Of a DNA stretch of 62,562 nt, positions 34,043 to 43,556 are shown one piece after another (within the stretch, counting starts at the first letter, position 1; each line of letters starts with the position of its first letter). The notes under the pieces are model-generated. The model was not told the DNA's origin. It was given only the letters and a program-made list of their open reading frames with translations, and searched no databases. The stretch is from Castellaniella sp049673105. GTDB taxonomy: Bacteria; Pseudomonadota; Gammaproteobacteria; Burkholderiales; Burkholderiaceae_B. Where the stretch lies: assembly GCF_049673105.1 (NCBI RefSeq), contig NZ_JBATXG010000018.1, forward strand, positions 1 through 62,562, read 5' to 3'. Position numbers and translations under genes: made by a program.

Positions 34043-35899
34043 TCAGAAATTCTCCCATTCTTCCGTATCCGAGGCAGCCTGCGCTGCCGTATGTTGTGAC
34101 GTCCGTGCTGCTGCGGCAGGCGCTGCCAGGCGTGGCTTGGTCGACGCAGGGCGTGCAGCAGACGATGCATGACGGGCAGGCGCCGGCCTGGACGCCGGGC
34201 CGGCAGATGTCGAGGACGTTGTGCGGGCAACCGTCTGCGACACCGGCAAGGCGGGCGCCGCCGCCAAGACCGCGGTTTCTTGTGTCGCCTGATCGGCATC
34301 TTCCGGATCGACGGTGCTCATGGCCTGTTCGCTGAGCTGGAAGACCGCCAGCGACTGGCTGATTTCGGCTGCCAGCGTTTCCAAAGACCCGGCGGACACT
34401 GCCGCCTGCTGCACCAGCGCGGCGTTTTGCTGCGTAACCGCATCCATCTGGGCGATGGCCAGATTGACCTGGTCGATACCCGAGGACTGTTCCACCGTGG
34501 CCGCCGTGATCTCGCTCATGATGTCGGACACCCTGGTCACGGCCTGAACGATTTCCTGCATGGTCTCACCCGCGCGATTGACCTGTTCCGAGCCTGCCTG
34601 AACCCGACCGACGGAATCCTCGATCAGTTCCTTGATTTCCTTGGCGGCGCCGGCGCTGCGCTGAGCCAGGGCGCGGACTTCGGCGGCGACCACGGCAAAG
34701 CCCCTGCCCTGCTCACCGGCGCGGGCGGCTTCCACCGCCGCATTCAGCGCCAGAATGTTGGTCTGAAAGGCGATGCTGTCGATCACACCGACGATGTCGG
34801 CAATTTTCTGCGAGCTGCCCGAAATACCCTGCATGGTCTGCACGGCTTCGCCCACCACCTGACCGCCTCGCGACGCCACTTGGGATGCGGTGCCGGCCAG
34901 CTGATTGGCCTGCCGGGCATGATCGGCATTCTGTTTGACGGTGCTGGCCAGTTCTTCCATGCTGGCGGCTGTCTGCTGCAAAGCGGCGGCCTGCTGGTCG
35001 GTGCGGCTGCTGAGATCCAGATTGCCGCTGGCGATGCGCCGGGCGCTGTCGGTCATCCGGCCCATGCGGGTACGCACCCCCAGGATCAGGGATTCGAGAC
35101 CTTCGCGCATGTCTTTCAGACCAAACAGCAGCTGCCCGATCTCGTCTCGGGATTTGGGGTAGATCGCCAGGTCCAGATTGCCGCCCGCCATTTTTTGCAA
35201 ATGCCGGCCCACCCCCTGCAGTGGCCGCAGGACCGTACGGATCAGGGTGCGGTACGCCAGCAGAGCCAGCACAACCGCCACGGCCAGCAGCGCTATGAAG
35301 CCGTAATTGGCCCACTCGAACTGCTGCGCCAGGGCCCGGCGCGATTCGGCGCTGCTGTTCTGGATGTACTGATCGAATTGCCCGAAGGCCCGATCCATCC
35401 CCCGCGCGGCACCCCGCAAGCGGCCACGCTTCAGGGCTTCGAAAGCCTTGGCATCCTGCTTGGCGGCGAAATCGCGCAATTGGTCGACCTGCGCCCAGTA
35501 GTCTTTGAAGGTCGTGTCCAGAATATGCTGCAGCGATTCACCCTGAGCCCCCGTCAAAGCCTGGGAATCCACCAAGGACTGCATATGGTCACGGGACCGT
35601 TTCAGCAGTTGATCGGCCTGCCCCAGTTCCCACACGCGCTGTTTTTCATTCGATATCCCCAGAGCGCCTTCGATCTGGGTGGTCGCCTGCTGGGCATAGA
35701 TCAGCGCGTTTTTTACATCTGAATTGGCCTGCACCCCCACGACCGACAGCTGAGCAATGGTGCGCTGGCTTTGCTGCTGCACGAACCAGGCGCTGCCTAC
35801 GGCAGCGAACGTCAGCAGGGACAACAGCCCCACCACCCATGTCAATCGGGCGCGCAAGGACAAGGCGACGCCACGCCCCTTCCAGAACCGAAATTTCAT
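34043..35899 (-). CDS. Methyl-accepting chemotaxis protein with CheR-docking C-terminus
   Basis: A 618-residue transmembrane chemoreceptor. TM1 is at about residues 20-40, a periplasmic helical domain of about 155 residues follows, then TM2 (about 198-216), HAMP (about 217-270) and the signalling coiled coil with AFQTNILALNAAVEAARAG. After an Ala/Pro-rich flexible linker (about 525-610) the protein ends EEWENF, matching the x-W-x-x-F pentapeptide that tethers the methyltransferase CheR and CheB in high-abundance receptors such as Tar and Tsr. It is the only receptor in the window with this tail. A ribosome binding site (GGTGAGGTGAC) precedes the ATG. Its last bases are followed directly by the lipoprotein gene. 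Confidence 0.93.
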   Translation of the reverse strand: MKFRFWKGRGVALSLRARLTWVVGLLSLLTFAAVGSAWFVQQQSQRTIAQLSVVGVQANSDVKNALIYAQQATTQIEGALGISNEKQRVWELGQADQLLKRSRDHMQSLVDSQALTGAQGESLQHILDTTFKDYWAQVDQLRDFAAKQDAKAFEALKRGRLRGAARGMDRAFGQFDQYIQNSSAESRRALAQQFEWANYGFIALLAVAVVLALLAYRTLIRTVLRPLQGVGRHLQKMAGGNLDLAIYPKSRDEIGQLLFGLKDMREGLESLILGVRTRMGRMTDSARRIASGNLDLSSRTDQQAAALQQTAASMEELASTVKQNADHARQANQLAGTASQVASRGGQVVGEAVQTMQGISGSSQKIADIVGVIDSIAFQTNILALNAAVEAARAGEQGRGFAVVAAEVRALAQRSAGAAKEIKELIEDSVGRVQAGSEQVNRAGETMQEIVQAVTRVSDIMSEITAATVEQSSGIDQVNLAIAQMDAVTQQNAALVQQAAVSAGSLETLAAEISQSLAVFQLSEQAMSTVDPEDADQATQETAVLAAAPALPVSQTVARTTSSTSAGPASRPAPARHASSAARPASTKPRLAAPAAAARTSQHTAAQAASDTEEWENF

Positions 35900-35961
35900 G
35901 TCACCTCACCTTTGTGATTATTGTCAGCATGCCATACGCATGCTGCTTGTCTTCCTAAGAA

Positions 35962-35984
35962 AATAGGGCCTTGTAGGCCCTATT
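35962..35984 (-). terminator. Terminator of the flgK-flgL unit
   Basis: A perfect 9-bp stem (aatagggcc 35962-35970 with 35976-35984) closes a five-base loop. Read on the minus strand it is followed by TTTTC. It lies about 60 bases after the flgL stop and before the downstream chemoreceptor gene, so it should end the flagellar transcript. Confidence 0.8.
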
Positions 35985-36044
35985 CGCTGGAACTGCATCG
36001 GGTTCGCGATGAGCAAACCCGAATTGATCACTGCTGGCTATCAA

Positions 36045-37268
36045 TCAGCGGCCCAGATTGAACAAGCTGAGGCCTTGAATCGTCTGAAATGCCAAGCCCG
36101 CGCCTTCCAGGGCGATCTTGCGCAGGCTGAGTTGCGTCGTGGCTTGGTAGTAGTCCAGGTCTTCCAGACCGGACAGCGCCTTCCTGAAGCCTAGATTGCG
36201 CTGGGCGCCGCTGTCATTCAAGGCATCCAGCTCATTCATCCGGGCGCCGATGGACGAACGCACCGTCAGGATATTGTCGTAGCTGGAAGCCAGTTGCTGC
36301 ATGCTATTGTTCAGGATATTGTGCAAATTGGCGGTGGCCGCTTCGCTGCCCTGAGACGGATCGTTCAGAGCCACGATCAACTGATCGAGAGCCTGGAAGA
36401 CGTCAGCATCTTTGTGCCGCAAAGGATCGACACTGAAGGTGTCACCAGCAACCGGGGCGCCAGTGAACTGCACCTTGGTGCCATTACCCAGATCCATTTC
36501 CGTCGCCCCAGGAGCTAGCGTGTAGCCGACCGGCGCTGCCGGCACTCCTGTTGATTCGTCCGTGACCACGACGGTGTAGTTCGTCGGGCTAGTAAAGCTG
36601 ATTTCGTAGGAATAACGAGCATCCGGATTCTGTGCGCGATCCGAAACATACGGCCCCGTCATGACCGCTGACCCGCTATTGCCGACGCCAGCAGCACTGG
36701 CATACGCCAACGTGCCTGGCTGCGATCGCAAAAAAATATCCGACCCGATATCGCTGCCTGCGATCTGGCGGGTAGCATCTGCCTGGATCAGACGCTGCAG
36801 CCTGTCGCCGTTATAACTGCCATTATCGGCAAAGGCGGGCGTGCTACCCAAAGATCCGGAAAACACATACTGCCCGTTGCCGTCGGTCGTATTGGCAATG
36901 CCCAGAGCCGTATCACGTGCACGCTGCAGCACATTGGCCAAGGTCTGACGGTCAGCGTCCGACATCGTGCCGTTGCCCGCCTCGACGAGACGGGTGCGCA
37001 CGTCCTGCAGCAACAGAGTCAACGAATTCAGCGCGTCTTCTTCGGTACTTAGATTGCGGGTGGCGACCGCTCTATTTTCACCATAGCGCACATTCTGCGC
37101 CTGGGATTGCGACAGGTTGATGGTCTGTGCAGCTGCCAAAGGGTCATCAGCCGGCGTCACCATCCGCTGTCCAGTGCCGATCTGTTGATACAAGTGCATC
37201 AGATCGGACTGCTGAAGATTGATGGTGTTCAGGCCCGTCTGGAACATGAGGCTGGAGCTGATACGCAT
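36045..37268 (-). CDS. flgL: Hook-filament junction protein FlgL
   Basis: A 407-residue secreted junction protein (HAP3) joining hook and filament. It begins MRISSSLMFQTGLNTINLQ and has the flagellin-like N-terminal helix with GQRMVTPADDPLAA; the C-terminal helical part has SSIGARMNELDALND. It follows flgK by 28 bases on the same strand. It needs the chaperone FlgN, encoded at 47.7 kb. Both junction genes sit behind a sigma-28 promoter, as expected for late flagellar genes. Confidence 0.94.
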   Translation of the reverse strand: MRISSSLMFQTGLNTINLQQSDLMHLYQQIGTGQRMVTPADDPLAAAQTINLSQSQAQNVRYGENRAVATRNLSTEEDALNSLTLLLQDVRTRLVEAGNGTMSDADRQTLANVLQRARDTALGIANTTDGNGQYVFSGSLGSTPAFADNGSYNGDRLQRLIQADATRQIAGSDIGSDIFLRSQPGTLAYASAAGVGNSGSAVMTGPYVSDRAQNPDARYSYEISFTSPTNYTVVVTDESTGVPAAPVGYTLAPGATEMDLGNGTKVQFTGAPVAGDTFSVDPLRHKDADVFQALDQLIVALNDPSQGSEAATANLHNILNNSMQQLASSYDNILTVRSSIGARMNELDALNDSGAQRNLGFRKALSGLEDLDYYQATTQLSLRKIALEGAGLAFQTIQGLSLFNLGR

Positions 37269-37296
37269 GATGGTTTCCTAGTGAAAGCAGCGCCAA

Positions 37297-39003
37297 TCAG
37301 CTGCGCAGGCTGAGCAGGGTATCGAACATGGTCGATGCGGTGTCAATCAGTCGCGCGGCGGCGCGGTACTGTTCCTGGTATCGCTGGATGTTGATGTATT
37401 CCTCGTCCATATTGACACCGGATACGGCCTGTTGGGCGGCGTAATTCTGCTGAATCAGGGTTTCTTGCGCCTTTTGCGACGTGGTGTTGGTCTGCGTCTT
37501 GACCGCCACGCCGTTGACCAACTGGGAATAGGCTTCGTTCAGGCCCATGGTGCCCTGGCCCGCAGGCGAACCCGGCAAACCACCCAGGATTTTTTTGTCC
37601 CGCAATTGCGCCAGCAGCAAGGCATTGTCGCCATTGGCGGAACCAGCCGGACCGCCCGCCCCGCCATTGGCGTCCGGGTCCCAGCCGGCTGCTGCGATCT
37701 TGGACGGATCGGTCAGCGCCACGTCCATGCCGCCCGCAGCGTCGCGAGTGGGCTGGATCAGCCAGGAATCCCCTGCCGCAGCGCCGGCCACCGACGCCAG
37801 GTCGAAGGTCACGCCATCATAGGTTGCGTTGCCCCCCACCGGCACCGGGCCCAGAACCGTACCGTCGGGGACGCGCGTCACCGTGTAATTGGCGCCGTCG
37901 AAATCCAGGCGGTAATCCTGGTTGGTCAGCTTGGAGACATCTGCGATGCTAGCCGTTGGATCTGCCGTAGCGGCATTGCCAGCATTCATGATGATCTTTG
38001 GGGTGGACACATTGAAGAAATTCGTACCCGGAGCACCAGAAGGATCATAGCCCTGCACATGCTGTGCATTGATGGACATTGAAATACCCAGCGCCAAACG
38101 TCCCAGATCATTCTGCGTGACGTCCAGCACGTCCGCCCGAAAAGTCAGCAGGCCACCCAGCTTGCCGCCGGCGATCAGGCTGTCCTTCATCTCGACTGGC
38201 TGCAGTACGCCTCCCGGGCCTTGCACAGTATAGTGCACCGCCATGCGGCTAGGATCGGCAGCAGACGGTTTCACCTGTAAGTGATAGACTGAATTGCCGC
38301 CCAGCACGGTCTGCCCATTGCCGATGGTGATGCTAAAGCGGTCGTCTTGTTCGTAGACCTTGATGTTGACCAGTTGCCCCAAATCGGCTGCCAACTGATC
38401 GCGCTGATCCAACAGGTCGTTGGGCGGCTGGCCGGGATTGGTGGCCTTGGCCGTGGTGATCTGGCGGTTCAGGTCGTTGATGCGATCCAGGTAGCTATTG
38501 ACCTGGGTAACAGTCGTGTCGATCTGCGTATTGACGTTCTGCCGCTGGTCATCCAGAAAGGCATTGGCGTCGCGAATCTGTGTGGCCAGACTATTGGCGC
38601 GACCCAGCAGTTCCTGACGGGCGGCCACGTCGGCGGGCGCCGTCGCCAGCGCATCCAGGCCATTGAAAAACTGTTGGATATTGGGCGAAATACCCACCGT
38701 GCGATCCGCCACCAGATTATTGACCTGGCTGACCTGATCACCGTAGGTTTTCAGCGCCGCGCCCTTTGTCAAAGACGTGGTGAACTGGTTGTACAGGAAA
38801 TTGTCGTAGGAGCGCATCACGCTGACGGCCTGCACCCCGCGACCGATCCAGCCACCCGCCGTCGGCGTGGCGCCGGCAGTCTGGGACAGCACGGTCTGGC
38901 GGCTAAAGCCTGCCGTAGCGGCGTTGTTGATATTGTGCCCGGCAGTCGCCAGCCGGTTTTGTGCGACCAGCAGGCCGGCTTTACCCAGATTCGCCAGATT
39001 CAT
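37297..39003 (-). CDS. flgK: Hook-filament junction protein FlgK
   Basis: A 568-residue secreted junction protein (HAP1). It starts MNLANLGKAGLLVAQNRLA and contains the rod/hook signature TAGHNINNAATAGFSRQ; the C-terminus has VNMDEEYINIQRYQEQYRAAARLI, the standard helical end. The ATG at 39003 fits the family; the frame is open to 39048. A sigma-28 promoter lies 64 bases upstream, so flgK-flgL can be expressed separately from the flgB-J hook genes. Confidence 0.96.
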   Translation of the reverse strand: MNLANLGKAGLLVAQNRLATAGHNINNAATAGFSRQTVLSQTAGATPTAGGWIGRGVQAVSVMRSYDNFLYNQFTTSLTKGAALKTYGDQVSQVNNLVADRTVGISPNIQQFFNGLDALATAPADVAARQELLGRANSLATQIRDANAFLDDQRQNVNTQIDTTVTQVNSYLDRINDLNRQITTAKATNPGQPPNDLLDQRDQLAADLGQLVNIKVYEQDDRFSITIGNGQTVLGGNSVYHLQVKPSAADPSRMAVHYTVQGPGGVLQPVEMKDSLIAGGKLGGLLTFRADVLDVTQNDLGRLALGISMSINAQHVQGYDPSGAPGTNFFNVSTPKIIMNAGNAATADPTASIADVSKLTNQDYRLDFDGANYTVTRVPDGTVLGPVPVGGNATYDGVTFDLASVAGAAAGDSWLIQPTRDAAGGMDVALTDPSKIAAAGWDPDANGGAGGPAGSANGDNALLLAQLRDKKILGGLPGSPAGQGTMGLNEAYSQLVNGVAVKTQTNTTSQKAQETLIQQNYAAQQAVSGVNMDEEYINIQRYQEQYRAAARLIDTASTMFDTLLSLRS

Positions 39004-39066
39004 ATGCTGCAATCCTATCCATGATGCGGATGCCTGATCGGCATCCACGAAAATTCGTCTTACCTG

Positions 39067-39093
39067 ATAACGGCAGCAGAGCGGAATAATTTA
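39067..39093 (-). promoter_or_regulatory. Sigma-28 promoter upstream of flgK
   Basis: On the minus strand TAAA (39093-39090) is followed after exactly 15 bases by GCCGTTAT (39074-39067). This -10 element is identical to the one before flaG. It lies in the short gap between flgJ and flgK. Confidence 0.87.
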
Positions 39094-39122
39094 GCGGTGG
39101 ACTGGCCGCCGCCCCGCACCCG

Positions 39123-40091
39123 TCAACGGGCGTTGAAATAGCCCATGATGCTGATCAGCTTGTCGGCGTAGGACGGATCGGTGGCATAGCCGGCGGCCTG
39201 CACCTTGCGGGCGGCGTCCTCGGCGCTGCGGGCCTTCATCACGTCGCTATAGCGGTCGCTCTGGCTGATCAGTTTGGCGTAATCCCTGAAGGAATCCGCG
39301 TAGGAATCGTAAGCCCGGAACGGCTGCGACATTTTGCGCGGCTGGCCGTCGACGTATTCCGTTGTCATCACGTGCACCACGTCGCCGCGCCAACTTCCGC
39401 CGGCCTTGATGCCAAACAGGTTATGGCTGGTGCTGCCGTCCGGGCGCATGATTTCACGCTGCCCCCAACCGGATTCCAGCGCCGCCTGGCTCAGGATCAG
39501 TTTGGCCGGGATGCCGCTATCGCGAGCCGCGGCACCAGCCGCCACCGCCATCTGATCCACAAAGCTGCGGATGTGTTCGGGCGCCCCCTGGATGGCGCTG
39601 CGCACCTTTTGCCCCAGATTGCGCTGGGCCAGCATATCGATCAGCGAGGAAATCGAATCCGCCGCCTGCTGTCGGCCTTCGCCGATGCGCGACTGCAAAC
39701 CCGGCAGGCGGGAACGGGCGGCTTCGGGCGGATTGGCCAGGGGATCCAGGGGCTTGTTCAGCACTCCGCCCTGCATCTGCGCCATCAGCGCATCCGCCAG
39801 GCCAATGCCGGGGTTGGACAGGGCCAGGGACGCCTGCTCATCGCCCAGGCTTTGCGCCATGCGCGTGGCCTGGGAATCAAACAGGGACGGCATCTGGGTA
39901 GATGTCTGGCGGGCCTGCTTCATCAACATCTGGATGAACATGGCCTCGAACTGACGAGCGATCTCGCGCTGCTTGTCCGCCGACGCGGGATTCGTCTGCA
40001 CGCCACGCTTGAGCGTATTCAGACCGCTGAAATCCAGCGCCGAGGGCGTCGCGTCCGAACTGGGCAGAGGGGTGTGGGTCGTGAAAGCCAT
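39123..40091 (-). CDS. flgJ: Rod-capping peptidoglycan hydrolase FlgJ
   Basis: A 322-residue two-domain protein. The N-terminal part (about residues 30-105) is the rod-cap/rod-binding domain (REIARQFEAMFIQMLMKQAR). The C-terminal part (about 160-320) is a glucosaminidase/muramidase domain with SQAALESGWGQ holding the catalytic Glu206 and the typical HNLFGIKAGGSW. It opens the peptidoglycan layer for the growing rod. It follows flgI by 3 bases. Confidence 0.95.
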   Translation of the reverse strand: MAFTTHTPLPSSDATPSALDFSGLNTLKRGVQTNPASADKQREIARQFEAMFIQMLMKQARQTSTQMPSLFDSQATRMAQSLGDEQASLALSNPGIGLADALMAQMQGGVLNKPLDPLANPPEAARSRLPGLQSRIGEGRQQAADSISSLIDMLAQRNLGQKVRSAIQGAPEHIRSFVDQMAVAAGAAARDSGIPAKLILSQAALESGWGQREIMRPDGSTSHNLFGIKAGGSWRGDVVHVMTTEYVDGQPRKMSQPFRAYDSYADSFRDYAKLISQSDRYSDVMKARSAEDAARKVQAAGYATDPSYADKLISIMGYFNAR

Positions 40092-40094
40092 ATG

Positions 40095-41264
40095 TCAGAT
40101 GACGTCCAGATCGGCCCGCAGGGCGCCGGCGCTTTTCAGATTCTGCAGGATCGACAGCAGATCCTGCGGCGTAGCGCCCAAGGCATTCAGCGCCCGCACG
40201 ACGTCGGCCAAGTTGGCGCTGGTGTTCACGCGCTGCAAAGAACCATTGTCGCTGCGCATCTCGATCTGGGTGTTGTTGGTGACCACGGTTTCGCCGCCGC
40301 CAAACGGAGTCGTCGGCTGGCTGACCTGCTGCTGCGGACTGATGGTGACGGACAGATTGCCGTAGGCGATGGCGGCCTCGTCGATCATGACGGTGCGGTT
40401 CATCACCACCGACCCGGTGCGGGCATTGATCACGACGCGGGCGCGGGCCGGCGGCAACGACACCTGCAGATTTTCAACCTGGGACAAGAAGGCCAGCTGC
40501 GATTTCGGGTCCATCGGCGCCCGCAATTCGATGGTACGGCCCGTGATCGCCGTGGCGGTCTGCCCGCCGAACTTGCGATTCAAGGCCGTCACGACATTCT
40601 GCGCCACGGCGAAATCGCTGGAATTCAATTCCAGCCGCACAACCCCGTCCTGCACATACGTCGTCGGCACGCCGCGCTCGACAATGGCGCCGTCGGGAAT
40701 GATGCCGCCATTCAACTGATTGACCTGCACGCTGGCCCCGCCCTGCGAAGCCCCTGCACCGCCCACCAGCAGATTGCCCTGGGCCAGGGCATACACCTGG
40801 CCGTTGGCGCCCTTCAGGGGGGTCATCAACAAGGTGCCGCCGCGCAGGCTCTTGGCGTTGCCCATTGACGACACTACCACGTCCAGGCTCTGGCCCGGCT
40901 GAGCAAAGGCGGGCAAGCGGGTGGTGACCATCACCGCCGCCACGTTTTTGACCTGCATATTGGTGCCCTGGGGCACGGTGACCCCCAACTGAGACAACAT
41001 ATTGGTCAGGCTTTGCTGGGTGAACGGCGTCTGGCGCACCTGATCGCCGCTGCCGTCCAAACCCACCACCAGGCCATAGCCGATCAACTGGTTTTCACGC
41101 ACGCCGGTAAAGGATGCCAGATCCTTGATGCGTTCGGCCTGGGCGGCCAAAGGCATCAGGCCCCCCAGACAGACCAGCAACATCGCGGCCAGCCCGGCGC
41201 GCACACGGCTGCCGCGCGGCGGGGGATTCTGGGGATGAGCGTACACGGCAATCTTATTCATCAT
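40095..41264 (-). CDS. flgI: Flagellar P-ring protein FlgI
   Basis: A 389-residue periplasmic protein that forms the P ring around the rod. A signal peptide ends in AAQAE (near residue 43), and the mature protein begins with the family signature RIKDLASFTGVRENQLIGYGLVVGL (quoted by position: residues 45-69). The next conserved block is TPFTQQSLTNMLSQLGV. The signal region is somewhat long; a second ATG at 41261 is equally likely. It overlaps nothing but follows flgH by 4 bases. Confidence 0.95.
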   Translation of the reverse strand: MMNKIAVYAHPQNPPPRGSRVRAGLAAMLLVCLGGLMPLAAQAERIKDLASFTGVRENQLIGYGLVVGLDGSGDQVRQTPFTQQSLTNMLSQLGVTVPQGTNMQVKNVAAVMVTTRLPAFAQPGQSLDVVVSSMGNAKSLRGGTLLMTPLKGANGQVYALAQGNLLVGGAGASQGGASVQVNQLNGGIIPDGAIVERGVPTTYVQDGVVRLELNSSDFAVAQNVVTALNRKFGGQTATAITGRTIELRAPMDPKSQLAFLSQVENLQVSLPPARARVVINARTGSVVMNRTVMIDEAAIAYGNLSVTISPQQQVSQPTTPFGGGETVVTNNTQIEMRSDNGSLQRVNTSANLADVVRALNALGATPQDLLSILQNLKSAGALRADLDVI

Positions 41265-41268
41265 GAGA

Positions 41269-41961
41269 TCAGAACGGGGCGATATTCAGGAAGAAGCGCT
41301 GCAGCCAGCCCATGGTCTGGACCTCGTCCATCACGCCTTTGCTACGGTATTCGATGCGAGCATCGGCCACCTGAGTGGACGACACCGTATTGCTGCCGGT
41401 GATGGAACGCGGGTCTACCACACCGGAAAAGCGCACATATTCGCTGCCGCGATTGATGGCGATCTGCTTTTCACCGGCGATCTGCAGATTGCCGTTGGGC
41501 AGCACGCCAATCACCGTGGTGGTCAGGGTGCCGCTGAAAATATTGGTGGCGCTGCTGGAACCCTTGCCCTGAGACTGGTTGCCGCCGCCTGCTTCGAAAT
41601 TCTGCTTGGCCCCCAGATCGGTCGGCAGGATGGCAGGTTCAATGCCGATGTTCATGCTGGCGCTGCCGTTGCGATTGGTGCTGGTATCCACGCTTTTGGC
41701 AGCGTTGGTTTTTTCCTGGATGACAATGGTGACGATGTCGCCGATGTTGCGCGGGCGGCGGTCTTCGAACAGAGGGTAATTGCCGTAGGCCGTGGGCTGA
41801 TAGATAGACCCATTGGCCAGGGCAGCCGGCGCCAGGGGCGGCGGCGGGGGCGCCGTCAGCGGGCCGGTGACGATAGGCTCCGGCGGCACCAGGGCGCACC
41901 CGGAGAGCAACAGGACGGCGACAGCCACCCACGATCCAGCAAAACGGCGCAAACCCTTCAT
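41269..41961 (-). CDS. flgH: Flagellar L-ring lipoprotein FlgH
   Basis: A 230-residue outer-membrane lipoprotein forming the L ring. The lipobox LSGC lies at about residues 18-21. The mature protein contains DRRPRNIGDIVTIVIQEKTNAAKS and LTTTVIGVLPNGNLQIAGEK, both family signatures, and ends with GWLQRFFLNIAPF. The ATG at 41961 is spaced correctly from AGGA; another ATG two codons earlier (41967) sits too close to it. Confidence 0.95.
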   Translation of the reverse strand: MKGLRRFAGSWVAVAVLLLSGCALVPPEPIVTGPLTAPPPPPLAPAALANGSIYQPTAYGNYPLFEDRRPRNIGDIVTIVIQEKTNAAKSVDTSTNRNGSASMNIGIEPAILPTDLGAKQNFEAGGGNQSQGKGSSSATNIFSGTLTTTVIGVLPNGNLQIAGEKQIAINRGSEYVRFSGVVDPRSITGSNTVSSTQVADARIEYRSKGVMDEVQTMGWLQRFFLNIAPF

Positions 41962-41972
41962 GGACATCCTGA

Positions 41973-42758
41973 TTACAGCTGTGTCAAACGGGCAAGCATC
42001 TGATCCGACGTCTGCACGGCCTTGCTGTTCATTTCGAAGGCGCGCTGCGTGGTGATCATATTGACCAGTTCCTCGGCCACATTGACGTTGGAGGTTTCCA
42101 CGTAATTCTGCAGCAGAATGCCCGCGCCATCCAGCCCCGGTTGCAACTGATTGGCCGGCCCCGACGCGTCGGTTTCCGCGTACAGATTTTCGCCCAGGCT
42201 TTGCAGGCCGGTGGGGTTGATGAAGGTAGACAACTGCAACTGGCCGACTTCGACGTTGGTGCCGGCGGCGCCGGGCTGCGTCACGGACACGGTGCCGTCG
42301 CGGGAAATCGAGATCGACAGCGCATTGTCGGGGATGTTGATGCCCGGCTGGATGGTATAGCCGCCAGCGGTTACCAGCATGCCGTTCTGGTCGCGCTGGA
42401 TGCTGCCGTCGCGCGTATAGGCAAACGAGCCGTCAGGCATTTCCACTTGCAGAAAGCCGTTGCCCTGGATGGCGACGTCCAGCGTATTGCCGGTTTCTTT
42501 CAGGTTGCCCTGGGTCTGGATGCGTTCGGTCGCCACGACACGAGCGCCCGTGCCCAGTTGCAAGCCGGACGGCAGTTGGTTGGCGGCCCCGACGGTGGCG
42601 CCGGGCTGGCGCATGGTCTGGTACATCAGATCGGTAAACACTGCGCGGCTGCGCTTGAAGCCGGTGGTGTTGACGTTGGCCAGGTTGTTGGAAATCACGT
42701 CCATGCTGGTCTGCTGGGTTTCCAGACCGGTCTTGGCGATCCACAGAGAACGTATCAT
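41973..42758 (-). CDS. flgG: Distal rod protein FlgG
   Basis: A 261-residue distal-rod protein. It begins MIRSLWIAKTGLETQQ, then has the rod signature DVISNNLANVNTTGFKRSRAVF, and ends with LVNMITTQRAFEMNSKAVQTSDQML, the conserved C-terminal helix. Length equals that of the family. It lies 30 bases after flgF in the flgB-J operon. Confidence 0.96.
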   Translation of the reverse strand: MIRSLWIAKTGLETQQTSMDVISNNLANVNTTGFKRSRAVFTDLMYQTMRQPGATVGAANQLPSGLQLGTGARVVATERIQTQGNLKETGNTLDVAIQGNGFLQVEMPDGSFAYTRDGSIQRDQNGMLVTAGGYTIQPGINIPDNALSISISRDGTVSVTQPGAAGTNVEVGQLQLSTFINPTGLQSLGENLYAETDASGPANQLQPGLDGAGILLQNYVETSNVNVAEELVNMITTQRAFEMNSKAVQTSDQMLARLTQL

Positions 42759-42788
42759 CTTGAAAAATCCTGTTCAGGGCGCAGGGCG

Positions 42789-43541
42789 TCAGCCCACTGC
42801 AGAAAGTATGGAATTGCCGCGTTCTTCGTTGGTGCTGGCGTTTTTGATCACCTGCATCTGCAATTCGAACTGGCGGGCATTGGAAATCATGGCAACCATG
42901 GCTTCTGCCGGATTGACGTTGCTTTTTTCGATGAAGCCAGGGGCGATCCGCATGGATTCGTCCGCCTGCGCAGGCTGGCCGCCAGCCAGACGGAACAGGC
43001 CGTCGTCGCCGCGCAGCATCTGCTCTGTCGGCGGATTGACCAGCTTCAATTGGGCCAGCATTTGGATGTCGCGCGGATTGTCGCCCGCACCCAGGGCGCT
43101 GATCTGCCCGTCGGTGGCGAACGTGACACTGCCGCGTTCGGGGATCTCGATGGGACGCCCGTCATTGGACAGCACCGGCAAGCCGGTGTGCGTCACCAGT
43201 TGGTTTTCCTGATTGACGGCAAATTCGCCCGCCCGCGTGTAGGCCTCGGTGCCATCCGGAGCCTGCACGGCGAACCAGCCCTGACCGGCGATGGCGGCAT
43301 CCAGGGCGTGCCCGGTTTCCAGCATGGCGCCCTGCCCGAAGCGGCTGCCGGGCGTGGAGGCGACGGTGCTGACGCGAGTAGGCAGTTCGCCCGCCTGCGG
43401 CACCACCGGCACAGACCGGTAGACAGCCAGCTGTTCACGAAAACCCGTCGTGGAGACATTGGCCATATTGTTGGAAATGGCCGACTGCTGTTCCAGGATG
43501 CGGGTGGCGCCGTTGGACGCCGTATACAGGATGCGATCCAT
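42789..43541 (-). CDS. flgF: Proximal rod protein FlgF
   Basis: A 250-residue proximal-rod protein beginning MDRILYTASNGATRILEQQSA with the NNMANVSTTGFREQL signature. The C-terminus has NPAEAMVAMISNARQFELQMQVI. Length and position between flgE and flgG are typical. It starts 15 bases after flgE. Confidence 0.95.
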   Translation of the reverse strand: MDRILYTASNGATRILEQQSAISNNMANVSTTGFREQLAVYRSVPVVPQAGELPTRVSTVASTPGSRFGQGAMLETGHALDAAIAGQGWFAVQAPDGTEAYTRAGEFAVNQENQLVTHTGLPVLSNDGRPIEIPERGSVTFATDGQISALGAGDNPRDIQMLAQLKLVNPPTEQMLRGDDGLFRLAGGQPAQADESMRIAPGFIEKSNVNPAEAMVAMISNARQFELQMQVIKNASTNEERGNSILSAVG

Positions 43542-43556
43542 GCCGTCCTACCGCGC

